Positions 25,896-35,770 of a stretch of DNA of 64,000 nucleotides are shown piece after piece. The number at the start of each line of letters is the position of its first letter. Position 1 is the first letter of the stretch. This DNA is from Desulfobacula sp. Its GTDB lineage: Bacteria > Desulfobacterota > Desulfobacteria > Desulfobacterales > Desulfobacteraceae. The DNA lies in the NCBI GenBank assembly GCA_018645325.1, contig JABGOU010000001.1, positions 1 to 64,000 of the forward strand. Reading direction: 5' to 3'. A program made the translations under genes and the position numbers. The notes under the pieces are model-generated. The model was not told where the DNA came from. It saw only the letters and a list, made by a program, of their open reading frames with translations, and searched no databases.

Positions 25896-28763
25896 CTATT
25901 CTTTGGCAAACTTCTCACCCTTGTATGCCATTGCCAGCAATTTGAGAGGATGCAGTGATTCACGTTTTGTACCCTGATGTATCTGCATACCGCAGGCACC
26001 GCATCCTGTCACTACCTGGTCAACATCAGATGCATTAATCTCGTCAAAAAGCCGATTGCCGATTTTCATGGAAAGTTCATAATTCTTTGATTTCAATCCA
26101 TAAGTACCCGCCATTCCGCAACATTTGTCAGCATATTTTTTAACTTTCATACCTGGAATTAGTTTCATGAGATCAACAGGTTCATCCACGACTCCTAAAC
26201 TGCGCAAATGGCATGGGGCATGGTATCCGACCTTCATTGCCATTTTCTTAAAATCAGTTTTCAATTCTCCTTTTTTGTTAAGTGCTATCAGATATTGATG
26301 GATGTCAAGACAATTGGCTGCCACCTTTTTTGAATCTTTGGATTCAACAATCCTGGGATATTCGGTTATGACGGCCAGGGCACAGCTTGGTTCGCTGAAC
26401 AGAATCGGTATATTTTGAGCTGTGTATTCTTTGAGCAAGCCTATGTTATAATGTATGTCATCCATAACCTTGTCCTGTGCTCCAGCGCTGATTCTTGCAA
26501 TACCGCAACATTTGAACTCCGGCATAATAACTTTTATGCCATTGTGTTCCAGCACATCAATGATGGCAAGTCCCTCACCTTCAGGATCATTATAGTTTGT
26601 ATAACACCCCAGAAAAAATACCACTTCGCGATTTGTATCGGCCTGAGTGCGATACTTAAGAATTTTTCTCAGGGTTTGATGACGAAACTCTGGAAGATAA
26701 CGTTTGGCTTCCATGCCGATCATCTTTTCCATTCCCCAGCGCAGGGGTGTAAATGAGTTGGCAAAATTGGCAATTGGGGCTAACATGCTTCCCTGCTTAC
26801 ATAACTTTTCAGTTTCTGTAAGCACTCGGTCAGTTAAAGTTTCGCCTTTATTTTTTACAAAATGAGTTCTTTCAGACATTGCAAGCCATGGCACATCAAC
26901 TCCGGAAGGGCATTCTGTGAGACATCTTTTGCAATTGATGCAGGAATCCATGACTTCTTTAAATTCCGGATCTTCCAGTATGGCAGGGTCCAGCTTGCCC
27001 GAAGTAATTTCCCTGAGCAGGGTGATTTTTCCCCGGCCCTTGGTCCATTCTTCAAGGCTAGCACTTGCAATGGGGCAATAATCCCGGCACTTTGCACAGC
27101 CTGAACATTTTTCAATTTGCTCCTGCAAGGTGATATTATCAAAGGAACTATTTGTACTGACAATGGAAAAATCCGGCCCATATTTTAAATTTTCACCCAG
27201 AGAATTTTCATTATCTGATATGATGACACCTGGATTCAATAATCCTTGTGGATCAAAAACTGCCTTAATTTCCTTCATTGCCTCATATAAATGAGGATAT
27301 TGAAGCTTGACATAATGGGTTCGCAACAGTCCATCTGCATGCTCTCCACTAATGGTTCCCTTTAAACTCAAAACCAGGTCGCATACGGCATCAGACAAAC
27401 CAATCATGGTTTTAACATCCTCTTGCCTTCGCAAATCCAATATTGCCATATTGTGAAGATTCCCATCTCCTGCATGGCCGTAAATTGCAGCGTTTACATT
27501 AAATTTTTCAAACAATTTCCTTAAACCGCTGATATATTCCGGCAGTCTGCTTACATGTACTGCAGCATCCTCTATAAATGCTATGGGCCTTTTCGGACCC
27601 TTCATCCTGTTCAGGATCGGCCCGGAAATACTGCGTATCTTGGTGAATGTTTTCATGTCATCAGCATTTTTAGCCTCCAGCATACTAACTGCAAGAGTAT
27701 TATCTTCAATAAGCCTTTTTCTTACCTTGAAAAATTTCGATCTAAGGATTTCGTCTGAATCCTCCTGAAACTCTATGAACAATGATGCTTCCGTATTTTC
27801 TGGAAAATACTCTACCAGTTCAGGGTATTGTCCCCGAGCCAGATCAAGAATATGTTTTTCCATGATCTCAATCATGGATGGCCCTTCTTCCAGTATCTGC
27901 TGTGTTGCCTCTCCCACCTTGCCAAGGTCATCAAAACAAACAAAACCGCTCAAGGCTTTTTCAGGTATGGTGGAAAGCTTTAATGTTGCCTCTGATACAA
28001 GAGCAAGCGTGCCTTCGGAACCAACCATAAGCGGGGTAAGATCGAGAAAATCTTCTGTGAGAAGGTCCCAGATATAATAACCGCATGAATTCTTTGTAAC
28101 AAAGGGTCTTTCCGGTTCAAGATATTTTTCATATTTATTGATGGATTCAGCAACTTTCAGGTATATCTCTTCCTCCATGATTCTGGTACTTGCCTCTTTA
28201 TCAGAACTGCCCTGTAAAATTGGCTTTCTACCGGTTTCAATTATATCTCCGTTTGACAATACCAGTTCCAGAGAATTGATATGGGCTCTTGTGGTTCCGT
28301 ATTTGACTGCATGGGGACCGCTGGAGTTATTGGCAATCATACCGCCAAGAGTTGCAGAATCTTTTGTAGAAGGGTCAATGGGAAAATAAAGATTGTGAGA
28401 TTTGAGCTGGCGGTTGAGATCAGCCTGGACAATACCCGGCTGGATTCTGACCCATTTCTCCTCAGGGTTCAACTCTATAATCTGGTTAAGATATTTACAA
28501 AAATCTATTAGAATACCGGCCCCGAGTTCGTTTCCCGTACGGCTGGTTCCACCCCCCCTGGCTGTAATTGGAATTTTGTGTTCCCGGGCAAATTTAATTG
28601 TCTTGACCAGATCATCTTTGGATTTTGGCTGAACAATTACCTTAGGTTTTATCCTGTATAATGATGCTCCGCTGCTGTAAAGAGATCGACTTAACTCATT
28701 ATAAAGGACCTTGCCTTTGATCTGTTTTTGCAAAAGATCAAATTTTTTATTATCTTCTTCCAT
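25896..28763 (-). CDS. FAD-linked oxidase fused to GlcF-type Fe-S domains
   Basis: 955 aa. Residues ~1-480 are an FAD-binding type 4 plus oxidase C-domain (ITARGGGTSRTGNELG, ATLGGMIANNSSGPHAVKYG, HAGDGNLHNMAILD, SGEHADGLLRTHY). Then two [4Fe-4S] motifs, CSGCAKCRDYCP and CINCKRCLTECP, and two CCG domains (CCGIARISAG, CCGMAGTYG) follow. This is the single-chain D-lactate dehydrogenase/glycolate oxidase layout (Dld-II, GlcD+GlcF). It oxidises a 2-hydroxyacid and sends electrons through its clusters. It lies 76 bp downstream of serine-glyoxylate aminotransferase, which suggests glycolate as one possible substrate. An AGGGGGAA ribosome site precedes the ATG. Confidence 0.9.
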   Translation of the reverse strand: MEEDNKKFDLLQKQIKGKVLYNELSRSLYSSGASLYRIKPKVIVQPKSKDDLVKTIKFAREHKIPITARGGGTSRTGNELGAGILIDFCKYLNQIIELNPEEKWVRIQPGIVQADLNRQLKSHNLYFPIDPSTKDSATLGGMIANNSSGPHAVKYGTTRAHINSLELVLSNGDIIETGRKPILQGSSDKEASTRIMEEEIYLKVAESINKYEKYLEPERPFVTKNSCGYYIWDLLTEDFLDLTPLMVGSEGTLALVSEATLKLSTIPEKALSGFVCFDDLGKVGEATQQILEEGPSMIEIMEKHILDLARGQYPELVEYFPENTEASLFIEFQEDSDEILRSKFFKVRKRLIEDNTLAVSMLEAKNADDMKTFTKIRSISGPILNRMKGPKRPIAFIEDAAVHVSRLPEYISGLRKLFEKFNVNAAIYGHAGDGNLHNMAILDLRRQEDVKTMIGLSDAVCDLVLSLKGTISGEHADGLLRTHYVKLQYPHLYEAMKEIKAVFDPQGLLNPGVIISDNENSLGENLKYGPDFSIVSTNSSFDNITLQEQIEKCSGCAKCRDYCPIASASLEEWTKGRGKITLLREITSGKLDPAILEDPEFKEVMDSCINCKRCLTECPSGVDVPWLAMSERTHFVKNKGETLTDRVLTETEKLCKQGSMLAPIANFANSFTPLRWGMEKMIGMEAKRYLPEFRHQTLRKILKYRTQADTNREVVFFLGCYTNYNDPEGEGLAIIDVLEHNGIKVIMPEFKCCGIARISAGAQDKVMDDIHYNIGLLKEYTAQNIPILFSEPSCALAVITEYPRIVESKDSKKVAANCLDIHQYLIALNKKGELKTDFKKMAMKVGYHAPCHLRSLGVVDEPVDLMKLIPGMKVKKYADKCCGMAGTYGLKSKNYELSMKIGNRLFDEINASDVDQVVTGCGACGMQIHQGTKRESLHPLKLLAMAYKGEKFAKE

Positions 28764-28839
28764 TAAATTCCCCCTGTCAAAAAACCAGCAACCTCTGTCA
28801 CGTCAGAATGTATAAGCACCAGGCCGTATAATAGGTGAT

Positions 28840-30012
28840 TTAAATTGCCTTTTCAATCAAATACTCCATGGCAGCTGCAACACCGCCCTTTGTGTGATCA
28901 ACCTTGGCAAGTTCCAGACCCATTTCCACACCGGCCAGTGTACCAATTAAAGTCAGATCGCTGAGATCGCCCAGATGACCAATGCGAAAGACTTTATCAG
29001 CTACCTTGCTCAATCCATTTCCCAGGGACATGTTAAAATTATCCAGAATCACCTTTCTTAGGTTATCCGCTCCCTTACCTTCAGGCATCATCACTGTGGT
29101 CAGAACACTGCTGTATTCCAGGGGTTCTTCACAGAGGACCTCAAGTCCCCAGGCTTTTACTGCACGGCGGGTTGCCTCTGCAAATCGGTCATGTCTTGCA
29201 AAAACATTGTCCAGGCCTTCTTCTTCCAGAATCTTAATGGACTCACGCAAACCAAAGAGCAGGTTTGTGCAGGGTGTGGAAGGATATAAATATATTTCAT
29301 TTGATTTGAGCATATCATTCCAGTCCCAGAAATGCCGTTTAAACGTATTGGTTCTGGAAGCTGCCAGAGCTTTTTCACTTACGGCATTAAAGCCAAGTCC
29401 AGGAGGCAGCATCAACCCTTTTTGAGAACAGCTGATGGTCACATCCACTTTCCATTCTTCATGGCAATAATCCACTGAGCCAAGAGAAGAGATGGTATCA
29501 ACCATAAAAAGAGCCGGATGATTTGCCGCATCAATGGCTTTTCTGATTTCGGAAATCCTGCTTTTAACACCTGTAGAGGTTTCGTTGTGAACAATATTAA
29601 CAGATTTGATCAGATGCCCCTTATCTTTCTTAAGTTTTTCTAAAACTATCTGGGGATCAGCACCATGGCGCCAGTTCGTTGGAACAAAGTCAACTTCCAG
29701 ACCGAATTTCCTGGCCATATTAGCCCAAAGCGTTGCAAAGTGACCCGTTTCAAACATCAAAACCTTGTCTCCAGGGCTCAGTGTATTAATCAGGGACGCT
29801 TCCCAGGCACCTGTACCAGATGTTGGAAAAATCAATACCGGTCCTGTGGTTTTAAAGATGCGCTGTAATCCCAGCAATACTTCTTTAGAAATCTTCTGGA
29901 ATTCAGGCCCGCGATGATCTATGGTAGGTTGGCCAATGGCATGTAAAATCCTGTCAGGCACATTGCTTGGGCCAGGTATCTGTAAAAAGTGACGTCCGCT
30001 CTTAAAAGTCAT
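28840..30012 (-). CDS. sgaA: Serine-glyoxylate aminotransferase (class V PLP enzyme)
   Basis: 390 aa. The start LQIPGPSNVPDRILHAIGQPTIDHRGPEF is diagnostic of the serine/alanine-glyoxylate aminotransferase group. The PLP lysine is in SCSQKGLMLPPGLGF, and the Asp that binds the pyridine nitrogen is in MVDTISSLGS. It converts glyoxylate and serine to glycine and hydroxypyruvate in the serine cycle; alanine or phosphonate-type donors are alternatives. It is part of the leftward gene train from tctC, 92 bp after the aconitase-like gene. An ATAGGAG ribosome site precedes the ATG. Confidence 0.9.
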   Translation of the reverse strand: MTFKSGRHFLQIPGPSNVPDRILHAIGQPTIDHRGPEFQKISKEVLLGLQRIFKTTGPVLIFPTSGTGAWEASLINTLSPGDKVLMFETGHFATLWANMARKFGLEVDFVPTNWRHGADPQIVLEKLKKDKGHLIKSVNIVHNETSTGVKSRISEIRKAIDAANHPALFMVDTISSLGSVDYCHEEWKVDVTISCSQKGLMLPPGLGFNAVSEKALAASRTNTFKRHFWDWNDMLKSNEIYLYPSTPCTNLLFGLRESIKILEEEGLDNVFARHDRFAEATRRAVKAWGLEVLCEEPLEYSSVLTTVMMPEGKGADNLRKVILDNFNMSLGNGLSKVADKVFRIGHLGDLSDLTLIGTLAGVEMGLELAKVDHTKGGVAAAMEYLIEKAI

Positions 30013-30104
30013 GTTAAATTACTCCTATTGTTCTATCTGGTTTAAGTGGTTTCAAAAACGTATTTTTATTATTATCCTAATATATTTTATATGGAAGTTG
30101 ATGC

Positions 30105-31319
30105 TTATTTTGGTTCTGTTATTTTCCCTTTTACCGCAGAAAGGGCAACCGTCCTGGGAGAAGCCAGATATATTTTTGCCCCTTGGGCTCCAATGCGCCC
30201 GGGTTTATTACTTATGGTGGTTGTGATGGCCGTGTCGGTATCACACAGGACACCAAAATGTTTCCCAGGACAGGGACCACATCCCGGTGGCATAATTATG
30301 GCACCGGCTTTTCTAAAAATGGATAAAATATCAAGCTTATCCATTAACTCCATGATTTTTCCGGAACCCGGAGTAATGATAAAGGTAACATTGGGATGCA
30401 CTTTGTTTTTTTCAAGAATTTCTGCAATCACCTTCATGTCCTCAAGTCTGCCGGAAGAACATCCCCCGGCGATTGCCACGGTAATTTCCTTTGATCCCAG
30501 TGTAAGGACTCTGGTAAAGAAAGGCGGATTTTCCGGTACTGCAACCATGGGGCACATTTCTTCACAATTTATGACAATATCAATTTGTTCTTCATTGCTC
30601 TGCCCTGTCTCTTCTTGTTTTCTATCATTTTTTCTCTCATTGGCGGGAAGAACAAGGGCTGTGGCAACACCGCCCTCGGGTAAAAAATTGCAAACAGCCA
30701 TTTTTTCGCTGGTGCTGAACAGATCAATTGTACTGCCTGTGAGCAATACAGCTTTGTTTTTTATATCATTGCCATAATTGTGTACAATATGCATGGCTAT
30801 ATCCCTTGCCATTACATGTTTTTTCATTTTTCCTTTAAGGGATATAATTATCTGTTCCGGAACAATCATTGCGTGGGAGCCTTTAAACATCTCTTTTGCA
30901 AATTGTTTTGCTGAAACAGAAAATGCAATGGCCCCGAATGCACCTGCCGTGGCAACATGGCCATCTGCTCCAACAATGATCATGCCGGCATTTAACTTTT
31001 CTTCTTCGGCAACCACCTGATGAAGCACTCCTTCTCCATTCTTGAAAAGGATGATTCCATGACGTTTTGCAAAAACAGACATATCTCTTTGAAATTCACG
31101 GGCCTGTATGGTTGGCGCTGGAAAAGAATGGTCCAGAGTAAAAAGGATACGGCTTAAGCCGGGCTTTTCCTGGTAATTGCCATTACAATTTTTCAATATA
31201 TCAGGACCTGTACCATCGTGGGCCAGGGCCAGATCAATTTTTACGGATATTGTCTGGCCGGGCCTTACTTTTTCCTGATTAGATGCTCTTGCAAGTTGTC
31301 GATAAAAAAAATCTGTCAT
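30105..31319 (-). CDS. Aconitase/LeuC-family large-subunit homologue without adjacent small subunit
   Basis: 404 aa. It has the family layout: a HSFPAPTIQ-type region, VGADGHVATAGAFGAIAFSVSA in place of the usual DSHT...GAFG motif, and cluster ligands in GGCSSGRLEDMKV and PPGCGPCPGKHFG. Only about a third to half of residues look like standard LeuC, and the DSH motif reads ADGH, so this is a divergent member. No small subunit is adjacent; LeuD at 20275-20787 could complement it. It sits between a dehydrogenase gene and sgaA, so the substrate may be a hydroxyacid in the same pathway. TTGAGGTGAT precedes the ATG. Confidence 0.8.
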   Translation of the reverse strand: MTDFFYRQLARASNQEKVRPGQTISVKIDLALAHDGTGPDILKNCNGNYQEKPGLSRILFTLDHSFPAPTIQAREFQRDMSVFAKRHGIILFKNGEGVLHQVVAEEEKLNAGMIIVGADGHVATAGAFGAIAFSVSAKQFAKEMFKGSHAMIVPEQIIISLKGKMKKHVMARDIAMHIVHNYGNDIKNKAVLLTGSTIDLFSTSEKMAVCNFLPEGGVATALVLPANERKNDRKQEETGQSNEEQIDIVINCEEMCPMVAVPENPPFFTRVLTLGSKEITVAIAGGCSSGRLEDMKVIAEILEKNKVHPNVTFIITPGSGKIMELMDKLDILSIFRKAGAIIMPPGCGPCPGKHFGVLCDTDTAITTTISNKPGRIGAQGAKIYLASPRTVALSAVKGKITEPK

Positions 31320-31402
31320 TATTCAATCACCTCAACTCTGGTGGTAAAAATATAAAGGGTTCAATAATAAATATTTGGAAAAATTGTACGGGATCGTTAA
31401 AA

Positions 31403-32392
31403 TTATGGCCTTATCATTACTTTGACGGCAGCGGGATCATTATTTGCCGTTTCCATGGCCTGATCTATCTTATCAAGGTGATAAGAATGGGTGATAAGGG
31501 GCTCGATTTTTATTTGATCCAGGAGTACAGGCCTGATTGCCTGGGGCACCCAGATATGCCGCTGCATTATGCCGTGATGGACCAATCCAGTATTGACCAC
31601 GGTCAAAGAATTGTTGTGCCACCGGGAGATGTTCAGTTTTATATCCTGGGTGACCCAACTGTAAAATACCAGCGTACCATTATGTTTAACAGCATCATTA
31701 CATAATTGAACTGCCCCGCCAGTGCCTGCCACTTCAACCATGACATCTGCGCCCTCACCATTGGTAAGATCAAGAATTGCCGATAATGGATCTGTTTTAG
31801 AACTATTGACTGCATGGTCCAATCCAAGGCTTTCGGCTAATTTGAGTTTACCTTCAACAACATCTACCCCAATGACCTTATGGGCTCCTTTTTGCTTTGC
31901 AACCTGGGCAATTACCTGGCCGGCAAAACCCATCCCAATGACGGCAACTGTATCCCCCAATTGCACCTTGGAAGATAACCCGGAAAAAACAGCACATCCA
32001 ATGGGTTCACCAAGTGATGCCAGGTCCATACTCAGTCCTTGGGGCACCGGCTCCAGCTCTTCTTCCCTTGCTGCAAAATAATCTGAATAGGTTTCTACCC
32101 AGGCAAATGCCATAACTTTATCGCCTGGTTTATAATTGCGGATATTTTTTCCTACCTCAACCACTATTCCGCCGGCTTCATGTCCAAAAAAATATGGATA
32201 GGAAAAAGCGGCCTTCATATCAGAATTGAGCCCGCCGGAAGGCGGAATGATGCCATTATACAAATTCTTGTCTGATCCGCAGATTCCCGTTGCATGTGTT
32301 TTCACCAACACCTGGTCATCTGAAAGAGCCAGGTCTCTTTTTCTGACTTCAATTTTTTGGACACCTGTCAGGCACGCACTATTAATGATCAT
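31403..32392 (-). CDS. Zinc-type medium-chain alcohol/polyol dehydrogenase
   Basis: 329 aa. The N-terminal GroES-like domain has the catalytic-zinc motif GICGSDKNLYNG and FGHEAGGIVVEVG. The Rossmann domain has VAVIGMGFAGQVIAQVAK and GVDVVEGKLKLAESLG, with an Asp at the NAD site. The four-cysteine structural zinc loop of classic ADHs is missing, as in sorbitol- or threonine-dehydrogenase-like enzymes. It should oxidise a hydroxyl group with NAD; the substrate is unknown. It lies between tctA and the aconitase-like gene in one gene train. A GGGAGAG ribosome site precedes the ATG. Confidence 0.86.
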   Translation of the reverse strand: MIINSACLTGVQKIEVRKRDLALSDDQVLVKTHATGICGSDKNLYNGIIPPSGGLNSDMKAAFSYPYFFGHEAGGIVVEVGKNIRNYKPGDKVMAFAWVETYSDYFAAREEELEPVPQGLSMDLASLGEPIGCAVFSGLSSKVQLGDTVAVIGMGFAGQVIAQVAKQKGAHKVIGVDVVEGKLKLAESLGLDHAVNSSKTDPLSAILDLTNGEGADVMVEVAGTGGAVQLCNDAVKHNGTLVFYSWVTQDIKLNISRWHNNSLTVVNTGLVHHGIMQRHIWVPQAIRPVLLDQIKIEPLITHSYHLDKIDQAMETANNDPAAVKVMIRP

Positions 32393-32505
32393 TTATTCTC
32401 GGCTCTCCCTATAATCATGTAAACCAACAACCATCATTACAATAGCCCTGGACAGACCAAACAGTTATTGCAATGATGATTAAACAATGTATTATTTTAA
32501 AATTT

Positions 32506-34011
32506 TTAAGTTTTAGATATTTCTCCAGCCAGAACGTTTGGCTTTTTCTTCATTTTACTATAGATGGTGAAAATCAGCGTGATACAAGTTATCAAAAGAA
32601 TTGTTCCGCCAATGGGTCGAAAAATGAATTCAGAAACATCCCAGTTAGCCATTCTCATTCCCCGCCTAAGTGAAATTTCTGCAAGTTCTCCAAGGACAAG
32701 GGCAATAATCAGAGGGGCAATGGGAAAATCAAATTTCTTCATGATATAACCAATGAGACCAAAGACAAACATTACCCAGACATCAAACATATCATTGCTG
32801 ATTCCAAAGGCGCCAACCGTTGCAAACACAAAGATGCAGGGGCCTAATATGGAGTATCGAATCTTCCGGAAATTAGAAAAAAGCTTTGCAACAATGACAC
32901 CGGAAAATAGCATGAAAATATTTGCCAAAAACATTGCTATAAAAAGCGAATACATTAGACCCGGCTGATTTATGAAAAGCATGGGGCCCGGCTGCATGCC
33001 GTGAACCAGGAAACCGCCGATAATGACCGCAGTAGTTGCGCTTCCAGGAATGCCAAGGGTCAAAAGAGGCACCATTGCCCCACCGGCTGCCGCATTATTG
33101 CAGGTTTCCGGAGCAGCAATTCCTTCTGGAATGCCGGTACCGAATTTTTCAGGATGTTTTGACCAGCGAACCGCTTCCGAGTATCCCACAAATGCTGCTG
33201 TGGTAGCACCGACACCCGGTAAAATGCCTATCATAGTGCCAATGACGGCCGAGCGCAGAATAGTCCACTTGAGTCTGAGCAATTCTATAATCTTGGGCAA
33301 TTCCGTGGAAACTTTTGTTACTGTCTCACCCGTCTTTTTCACACCAGCCTCAGCAGTCATGAGGATCTCGCCAACAGCAAACGCTCCGATAAGTGCAGGG
33401 ATAAAATTTATTCCCGCCATGAGTGCATCTCCGCCAAAGGTGAAACGCTCTATACTGGTCATGGGATCAATTCCTATTGTGGCTGCCAGCAACCCGATAC
33501 ATCCGGCTATAAAGGCTTTGATCATTTTATCTCCTCCCAGAGAAGAGATAAGGGTTAAAGCGGCCAGGGCCAGGGCAAAATACTCTGGTTCGGAAAAACT
33601 TAATGCAACTCTGGCAAGCTGTGGGGATATAAGACTCATCACAAGGACACTGAAGATCCCGCCCAGGCAACTGCACATAATTGCAATTCCAAGTGCTTTG
33701 CCGGCCTTTCCCGATTTTGCCATGGGATAGCCGTCAAAGCCTGTAACCGAGGCCTCTGGGGCGCCCGGAACATTGAACAGGATTGCTGAGATAGATCCCC
33801 CAAATGTTCCCCCGCAATAAACTGCAGTCAGTAAAATCAGTCCATTTGCCGGTTCCATGGCAAAGGTGAAGGGAATCAACAGAGCAGTACCCATTGGTGA
33901 ATTAAGCCCGGGAATAGCACCCAGCATTACACCAGCCAACACACCACCGGCAACAAGCATTAATGGCACCGGGCTCAAAACATTTAATAAACTACCTAAC
34001 CAAATTTCCAT
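32506..34011 (-). CDS. tctA: Tripartite tricarboxylate transporter large permease TctA
   Basis: 501 aa with about 11-12 membrane helices. TctA signatures are GAIPGLNSPMGTALLIPFTF near the N-terminus, AVYCGGTFGGSISAILFNVPGAPEA, and the repeat GILPGVGATTAAFVGYSEA...GIPGSATTAVIIGGF in the second half. It is the main membrane subunit for sodium- or proton-coupled uptake of a carboxylate presented by TctC. TctB is 21 bp upstream. The substrate is not predictable; tricarboxylates, dicarboxylates or aromatic acids are known for the family. Confidence 0.93.
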   Translation of the reverse strand: MEIWLGSLLNVLSPVPLMLVAGGVLAGVMLGAIPGLNSPMGTALLIPFTFAMEPANGLILLTAVYCGGTFGGSISAILFNVPGAPEASVTGFDGYPMAKSGKAGKALGIAIMCSCLGGIFSVLVMSLISPQLARVALSFSEPEYFALALAALTLISSLGGDKMIKAFIAGCIGLLAATIGIDPMTSIERFTFGGDALMAGINFIPALIGAFAVGEILMTAEAGVKKTGETVTKVSTELPKIIELLRLKWTILRSAVIGTMIGILPGVGATTAAFVGYSEAVRWSKHPEKFGTGIPEGIAAPETCNNAAAGGAMVPLLTLGIPGSATTAVIIGGFLVHGMQPGPMLFINQPGLMYSLFIAMFLANIFMLFSGVIVAKLFSNFRKIRYSILGPCIFVFATVGAFGISNDMFDVWVMFVFGLIGYIMKKFDFPIAPLIIALVLGELAEISLRRGMRMANWDVSEFIFRPIGGTILLITCITLIFTIYSKMKKKPNVLAGEISKT

Positions 34012-34032
34012 ATGTGTAAGTTCCTTGCCTTA

Positions 34033-34539
34033 TCAGTACAGCAGGTGGCTGATCTTTAAAAAAATTCCCGTGCCGCGAGGCAGGGGGACATACATAAGTT
34101 TTGTGAATACCAGGACAACGCCAATTGTCAGGACAAAGGGAATACTGAAAATCCAAGTTTTGCTCTTTTCACCCAAAAGATACATAAACGCAATCATCAT
34201 GACAGGTGTTAATACCAAAAATCCAACCAAAGGTAATAAAGCAAGATATGTTGCAATCAGACCTGCTGCTGCAATAAATCTTAGATTCGCTGCTGAAAAT
34301 TGAATTTTATCGGATGCTGGAATTATTCCTTTCAAGACCCCCTTTATTGTATTATATGCAAGCCCGACACTGAGTGCCATTATCGAAACAAGGATAAGCT
34401 TGGGCCAGATATCCGGCCCAAGCTTAGCACCATAAACATTTAAATTTCCAAATGCTTTTGTTTCGAAAAAGAGGTACAAAGCCCCAGCAGCGCAGATTGC
34501 ACTGATAATGACTTCTGATTTCAATAATGCTTTTAACAC
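34033..34539 (-). CDS. tctB: Tripartite tricarboxylate transporter small permease TctB
   Basis: 168 aa with four predicted membrane helices, as expected for TctB. The start is taken as GTG at 34539 because the strong ribosome site AAGGAGAGG lies just upstream of it; the in-frame ATG at 34554 would put that site inside the gene. It is between tctC (10 bp from the ATG version) and tctA. It supports assembly of the permease. Confidence 0.88.
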   Translation of the reverse strand: MLKALLKSEVIISAICAAGALYLFFETKAFGNLNVYGAKLGPDIWPKLILVSIMALSVGLAYNTIKGVLKGIIPASDKIQFSAANLRFIAAAGLIATYLALLPLVGFLVLTPVMMIAFMYLLGEKSKTWIFSIPFVLTIGVVLVFTKLMYVPLPRGTGIFLKISHLLY

Positions 34540-34564
34540 AAACCTCTCCTTCATATAAATGAAA

Positions 34565-35545
34565 TTATTTAATGTATCCCAATTCTTTCAGGACTAGCTT
34601 AAAAGCTTCATACTCACTATCCCAGAATTTACCAAATTCTTCAGGATCCTTCCATCCGAAGCGCTGGTCCAACAGGGATGCCTTGGCATAACTCTGATAC
34701 CTTCCATGCTCATAAGCTTTCTTAAATGATGCCGCAAGATAATCTATTATAGTCTGAGGAGTCCCTTTTTTGACGGCCAGACCTCTCCAGCGGCCACTTG
34801 TAAGATTGTAACCCAGCTCAACGGAACAGGGTACTTCCGGGAATTTATCAAGACGTTTGTCATTAAAAACAATAATTGGAATCAGTTTTTTAGCCTGGAT
34901 AAGGGACATTACACTGCCAGGCTCTTCATGGAGTACATCCAGATGTCCGCCAAGAACGGCAGCATGACTTTTCGGTGCTTTATCAAAGGGTATATATTTT
35001 ACATCAATTCCAGCAGCTTTGGCAAAACGCATGATGATCAATTCATCGGGACTGGCAGGTGTAGTTCCTGTAAACTGAACTTTACCGGGATTTTTCTTGG
35101 CATAGGCAATGAGTTCTTGGACTGTTTGATATTCAGCTTTAGGATTAACATAAAACATGCTCATGTCCTGTTGAACCTGAACGAGAGGAGCAAATTCTTC
35201 CTTATAGTTCTGACGTCCAAAGGCAGTGTTAATCAATTGTTCCGGGCTGAAATTGTAGATAGTGTAACCATCAGCTGGCTGTTTCAGAACATAGTTGGCA
35301 GCTTTTACTCCTGCGGCTCCCGTCATGTTGGTAACATTAATTGAAGCTTTCAAAATTTTACGGGCAGGCATCATCAGATTACGCACAAAGGTATCACTTC
35401 CTCCGCCAGCGCCATATTGAACAACAACTTCAATGGGCTGGCTGGGATATCCTTCAGGTTTTTCAGCGGCCTGAACTGAAAATGCAATAAATAAAGACAC
35501 TATCAATACTAACGACAAATGAAGATAATATTTTTTGTTCAACAT
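34565..35545 (-). CDS. tctC: Tripartite tricarboxylate transporter substrate-binding protein TctC
   Basis: 326 aa. It starts with a Sec signal peptide (basic MLNKKYY, a hydrophobic core LSLVLIVSLFIAFS, cleavage near VQAAEKP). The Bug/TctC signature is visible in YPSQPIEVVVQYGAGGGSD and LIAYAKKNPGKVQFTG. This periplasmic protein captures the substrate for TctAB. It is the first gene of a leftward train (tctC-tctB-tctA-adh-aconitase-like-sgaA-glcDF), with FadR-like operators upstream at 35771-35937. GAGAGGTG precedes the ATG. Confidence 0.92.
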   Translation of the reverse strand: MLNKKYYLHLSLVLIVSLFIAFSVQAAEKPEGYPSQPIEVVVQYGAGGGSDTFVRNLMMPARKILKASINVTNMTGAAGVKAANYVLKQPADGYTIYNFSPEQLINTAFGRQNYKEEFAPLVQVQQDMSMFYVNPKAEYQTVQELIAYAKKNPGKVQFTGTTPASPDELIIMRFAKAAGIDVKYIPFDKAPKSHAAVLGGHLDVLHEEPGSVMSLIQAKKLIPIIVFNDKRLDKFPEVPCSVELGYNLTSGRWRGLAVKKGTPQTIIDYLAASFKKAYEHGRYQSYAKASLLDQRFGWKDPEEFGKFWDSEYEAFKLVLKELGYIK

Positions 35546-35770
35546 TATACACCTCTCTTACCAAATAAATTAATTGAAAAAAAGATTCCTAATCACTATA
35601 GTTTCCTAAAAAAAATACCATTAACAACCCTTATAATTTATATTATTCCCTGATCACCTCCTTAAATAATTAACCTGTCACTTATAAACCCGTTATTGTT
35701 TTTTGTACATTTTTCATTAATAAAAAGGCACTTTAGGTCATTTCAAAATTTACAATCAATGTCACTTGAA

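Noticed and set aside
33023-33730. 235-codon plus-strand frame opposite tctA
   Set aside because: Low-complexity mirror of the hydrophobic tctA sequence; no ribosome site and no family features.
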